Part shown: positions 61,894 through 64,000 of the stretch, in pieces
Layout: each line of letters begins with the position of its first letter
Position numbering within the stretch: position 1 is the first letter of the stretch
Assembly: GCA_014238415.1 (NCBI GenBank)
Contig: JABABA010000017.1
Coordinates: forward strand, 1-64,000
Reading direction: 5' to 3'
DNA length: 64,000 bases
From: Planctomycetota bacterium
GTDB lineage: Bacteria; Planctomycetota; UBA1135; GCA-002686595
The notes under the pieces: model-generated
The model's input: the letters and a program-made list of their open reading frames with translations, nothing else
Databases searched by the model: none
Told to the model about the DNA's origin: nothing
Program-made: the position numbers and the translations under genes

Positions 61894-62514
61894 TTACCTA
61901 CCTGGAAGTGCATCACCGGGTTCGAGGAGGGCCGAGAGCTTGACAAGCGCACGGGCCAATAACTTGCGCACGCCATCGGGGCTGCGTTTCATGCGCTCGG
62001 CCACCTCTTTAGGGGGCAGCTCGGCAATGCGAGAGAGGGAGATCACTTCCCGGTGGTCGGGGCTGAGCTCGTCAAAGGCGAGTTCCACGCGTTCTACCAA
62101 TTCGTTATGTATCATCGCGTTGCTCGGGGAACAAAGGCAACTGTAGGCGTCGCCCAATTGCGAGTCTCGCGCGCCCTGAACTTCGCAGTCAGGGCGGCGC
62201 TTCTCTGCGAAGTGATAGCGCCTTTTTTCCCGGACCTTGTTCAATGTGACCGTGTGCAGCCAGCCGCGTAAGGCAGCCTCGTTCCTGTACTCGACTTGGT
62301 CCAAGTGCTGGAGAACTTCGCGGCAGGTGGACTGCAAGATGTCCGTCGAGGATTCTTTAGCTCGTAGGGCCGGGTCCGCACGCAAGCGAACAAACGCACG
62401 CAATCGTGGAAGATGTAGTTCCAGCAGAGCTTCCTGTGCTTCTCTGTCGCCTTTTTGGGCAGCGTGCAGGAGATCGCGCGACGGGTTTGCTTCGTTCTTC
62501 TGGTTTGAATCCAC
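61894..62514 (-). CDS. ECF-type RNA polymerase sigma factor (planctomycete subfamily)
   Basis: Length 206 residues from a GTG at 62514. Region 2 includes 'HLPRLRAFVRLRADPALRAKESSTDILQSTCRE' and 'AALRGWLHTVTLNKVREKRRYH'; region 4 is 'LSPDHREVISLSRIAELPPKEVAERMKRSPDGVRKLLARAL'. The 'xESSTDILQSTCREVL' segment is typical of a sigma-70 subfamily expanded in Planctomycetota. No anti-sigma factor gene is adjacent. Instead a Ser/Thr kinase gene is divergent across 168 bases, and a membrane protein gene follows. Control by phosphorylation is a reasonable guess for this arrangement. Confidence 0.92.
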   Translation of the reverse strand: MDSNQKNEANPSRDLLHAAQKGDREAQEALLELHLPRLRAFVRLRADPALRAKESSTDILQSTCREVLQHLDQVEYRNEAALRGWLHTVTLNKVREKRRYHFAEKRRPDCEVQGARDSQLGDAYSCLCSPSNAMIHNELVERVELAFDELSPDHREVISLSRIAELPPKEVAERMKRSPDGVRKLLARALVKLSALLEPGDALPGR

Positions 62515-62682
62515 GGAATTACGCGGCTGTGGTTTCTTACAGCATCAAAGGGCGGTGCCCTGAGGCAGTGGCCTGCAGGATTGTCTTTCCACGCTGCGGG
62601 TTCAGGTACTCTATCATGAGGCTCCCTTGTGCGCGCTCCGTTTCTTGTCTACAGGCTCATGGCGTGTGGGAAGACGATCTCC

Positions 62683-64000
62683 ATGACTAGTCCTGACTCC
62701 AAGCTCCCGCCGATAGAGCCTTTGGTGGAGGAACTCATGTACGTGTGCTTGGAGGGTGAGCCTGAAACCTGGGCCGATGCGGTGGAGCGCGCAGGGCGCG
62801 AACATCCTGCTCTGGCTGAGGAACTGGGTCGGCGCTTTGCATCCTTGGTTCAAGCAGGAATGGCATCGGATGAGGGCTTGGGGGTGCGTCTGGGTGGAGA
62901 CTTTGGTGAGTTCCGTTTGCTGAGTCCACTGGGCGGGGGAGCAATGGGGTTGGTTTATCTTGCTTGGTGGAAGCCTCAAGGCAAGGCGGTGGCTCTCAAG
63001 ATTCTACGCCCAGGGCGTCAGTTTCAGGCGGAAGCCCGCCGGCGTTTTGAACGTGAGATGGTGTTGGCCAAAGGTATCCGGCATGAGGCGATCTGCGAGG
63101 TGTTTGCTACAGGGGAACATGACCATGTGCCCTACATCGCCATGCGCTTCGTGGAGGGCAATTCTCTGGCCCAACATCTGGAACAGAACCCCTTGCCTTC
63201 GGGCGAGGACTTGCTGATCCTCCTGGGTCAAATTGAACATATCGCAAGGGCTCTTGCCCAGGCGCATGATCAGGGGCTTGTGCACCGGGACGTGAAGCCT
63301 CAGAACATGATGATCGACGGGGAAGGGAAATTGGTCTTGCTGGATTTTGGTTTGGCTCGCAGCACGAACTCCGAATCCAGCCTGTTGACTGCTGAGGGTG
63401 TGCAGGTGGGCACTCCGGCTTACATGGCACCGGAAGCCGTCCGTGGGGAAGAACTGGACCAGCGCAGCGATGTGTATTCCCTGGGTGCCACTCTTTATGA
63501 GGCCTTGACCGGACGACGGCCATTCGAAGCGGCTACTGGAGCGGGCTTGATGCACCGCATCTTGAACGCGCCAACTCCCGATCCGCGGCGGCACAATCCT
63601 GAGATCTCTTCTGATCTCTCACTCATCGTGCGCACAGCCATGGCCAAGGATCCCCTGCGTCGTTACCAGGACGGGAGGGCCCTGGCTGAGGACTTAGGAG
63701 CGTTGGAAGCCGGCGAGAGCATCCAGGCCCGGGAGCCCGGCCCTTGGCTGCGACTCAAGCTGTTCTGCCGTGAGCAGCCGCGCTTGGCTGCGGGCTTGTT
63801 GACTCTTTTCTTGTCGGTTGCGTTCATCGCCGGTCTGACCGTAGAACTCATCAACCAGCGCGCGATTTCTACTGTCCGGGGCCAGCTGGTAGATGTGCTT
63901 CGCAAGAGCCCCGGCGATCTGGCCGCCGTGCGCGACATTCAGCGTTCCCTTGGGGATCTCTCGGATGATAGTCCTGTGATCTGGAAACTACGGGAGAACC
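62683..64000 (+). CDS. PknB-like membrane Ser/Thr protein kinase, C-terminus beyond the window
   Basis: The frame runs from the ATG at 62683 to the right edge (439 codons plus one base). Residues ~1-72 are a helical N-terminus. The kinase domain (about 75-345) has the Gly loop 'LGGGAMGLVYLAW', Lys106 in 'AVALKIL', 'HRDVKPQNMM' (201-210), 'LLDFGLARST' (DFG at 221-223), 'GTPAYMAPEAV' and 'DQRSDVYSLGATLYEALTG', all canonical, so it should be active. A transmembrane helix (about 368-389) follows, so the rest of the protein, outside the window, is probably extracytoplasmic. Divergent from the ECF sigma gene with a shared 168-base promoter region. Confidence 0.95.
   Translation, partial: MTSPDSKLPPIEPLVEELMYVCLEGEPETWADAVERAGREHPALAEELGRRFASLVQAGMASDEGLGVRLGGDFGEFRLLSPLGGGAMGLVYLAWWKPQGKAVALKILRPGRQFQAEARRRFEREMVLAKGIRHEAICEVFATGEHDHVPYIAMRFVEGNSLAQHLEQNPLPSGEDLLILLGQIEHIARALAQAHDQGLVHRDVKPQNMMIDGEGKLVLLDFGLARSTNSESSLLTAEGVQVGTPAYMAPEAVRGEELDQRSDVYSLGATLYEALTGRRPFEAATGAGLMHRILNAPTPDPRRHNPEISSDLSLIVRTAMAKDPLRRYQDGRALAEDLGALEAGESIQAREPGPWLRLKLFCREQPRLAAGLLTLFLSVAFIAGLTVELINQRAISTVRGQLVDVLRKSPGDLAAVRDIQRSLGDLSDDSPVIWKLREN

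Noticed and set aside
1-64000. Mobile elements, CRISPR arrays, integrases, phage genes
   Set aside because: No transposase, integrase, direct-repeat array or compositional break was seen; genes keep similar codon use throughout.

Overview
The window is a GC-rich, gene-dense piece of a Gram-negative bacterial chromosome with no mobile element, CRISPR array, rRNA or tRNA that I can see. The best fit is a member of the Planctomycetota. The reasons are: a divergent pair of a planctomycete-type ECF sigma factor and a membrane-anchored PknB-like kinase (61.9-64 kb); secreted proteins carrying beta-domains I know from planctomycete exoproteins (21.2 and 42.8 kb); two formylglycine-generating-enzyme-like (FGE-like) proteins and a sulfatase-fold protein; KDO synthesis (kdsA) and a GT9 glycosyltransferase, which imply LPS; and DapD-type diaminopimelate synthesis. 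This assignment is an inference from family content, not from a search.

Layout. 0-5.6 kb: the C-terminal end of a type II secretion secretin, an unknown secreted protein, GspK, and an orphan HyuB overlapping gspK. 5.7-11.4 kb: a housekeeping run on the plus strand (purA, uppS, cdsA, phoH, ybeY) followed by a FliA/WhiG-type sigma factor whose leader can fold into a three-way junction over a small upstream ORF. 11.6-19.5 kb: a PafA-like phosphatase, kdsA, an RmlD-like reductase, valS and cardiolipin synthase. 19.7-31.6 kb: an S33 peptidase, two convergent FGE-like proteins, an HD-GYP response regulator, an RluD-type pseudouridine synthase, an AI-2E family permease and a 1,173-residue anchored repeat protein.

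31.7-42.8 kb holds a propionyl-CoA to succinyl-CoA route: methylmalonyl-CoA mutase catalytic chain, methylmalonyl-CoA epimerase, carboxyltransferase with the propionyl-CoA Asp signature, biotin carboxylase and biotin carrier. It is interrupted by a minus-strand three-gene operon for surface glycan work (nucleotidyltransferase-GT2 fusion, GT39, sulfatase-fold protein with a Thr in the nucleophile position). 42.8-46.3 kb: a secreted DUF1028 protein and a dapE-dapD operon.

46.3-53.5 kb is the most unusual part. It has a free-standing small RNA with its own promoter and terminator and two hairpins showing the same 9-nt loop; a short PaaK-like protein; a patatin phospholipase fused to a ferredoxin domain with a CxxDxxC cluster motif; an M50 protease; and a divergent aldehyde ferredoxin oxidoreductase fused to a MoaD/ThiS-like domain ending in GG. 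53.5-64 kb: a heterodimeric ABC exporter downstream of an M28 peptidase, a large membrane protein, the ECF sigma factor, and the kinase that runs off the right edge.
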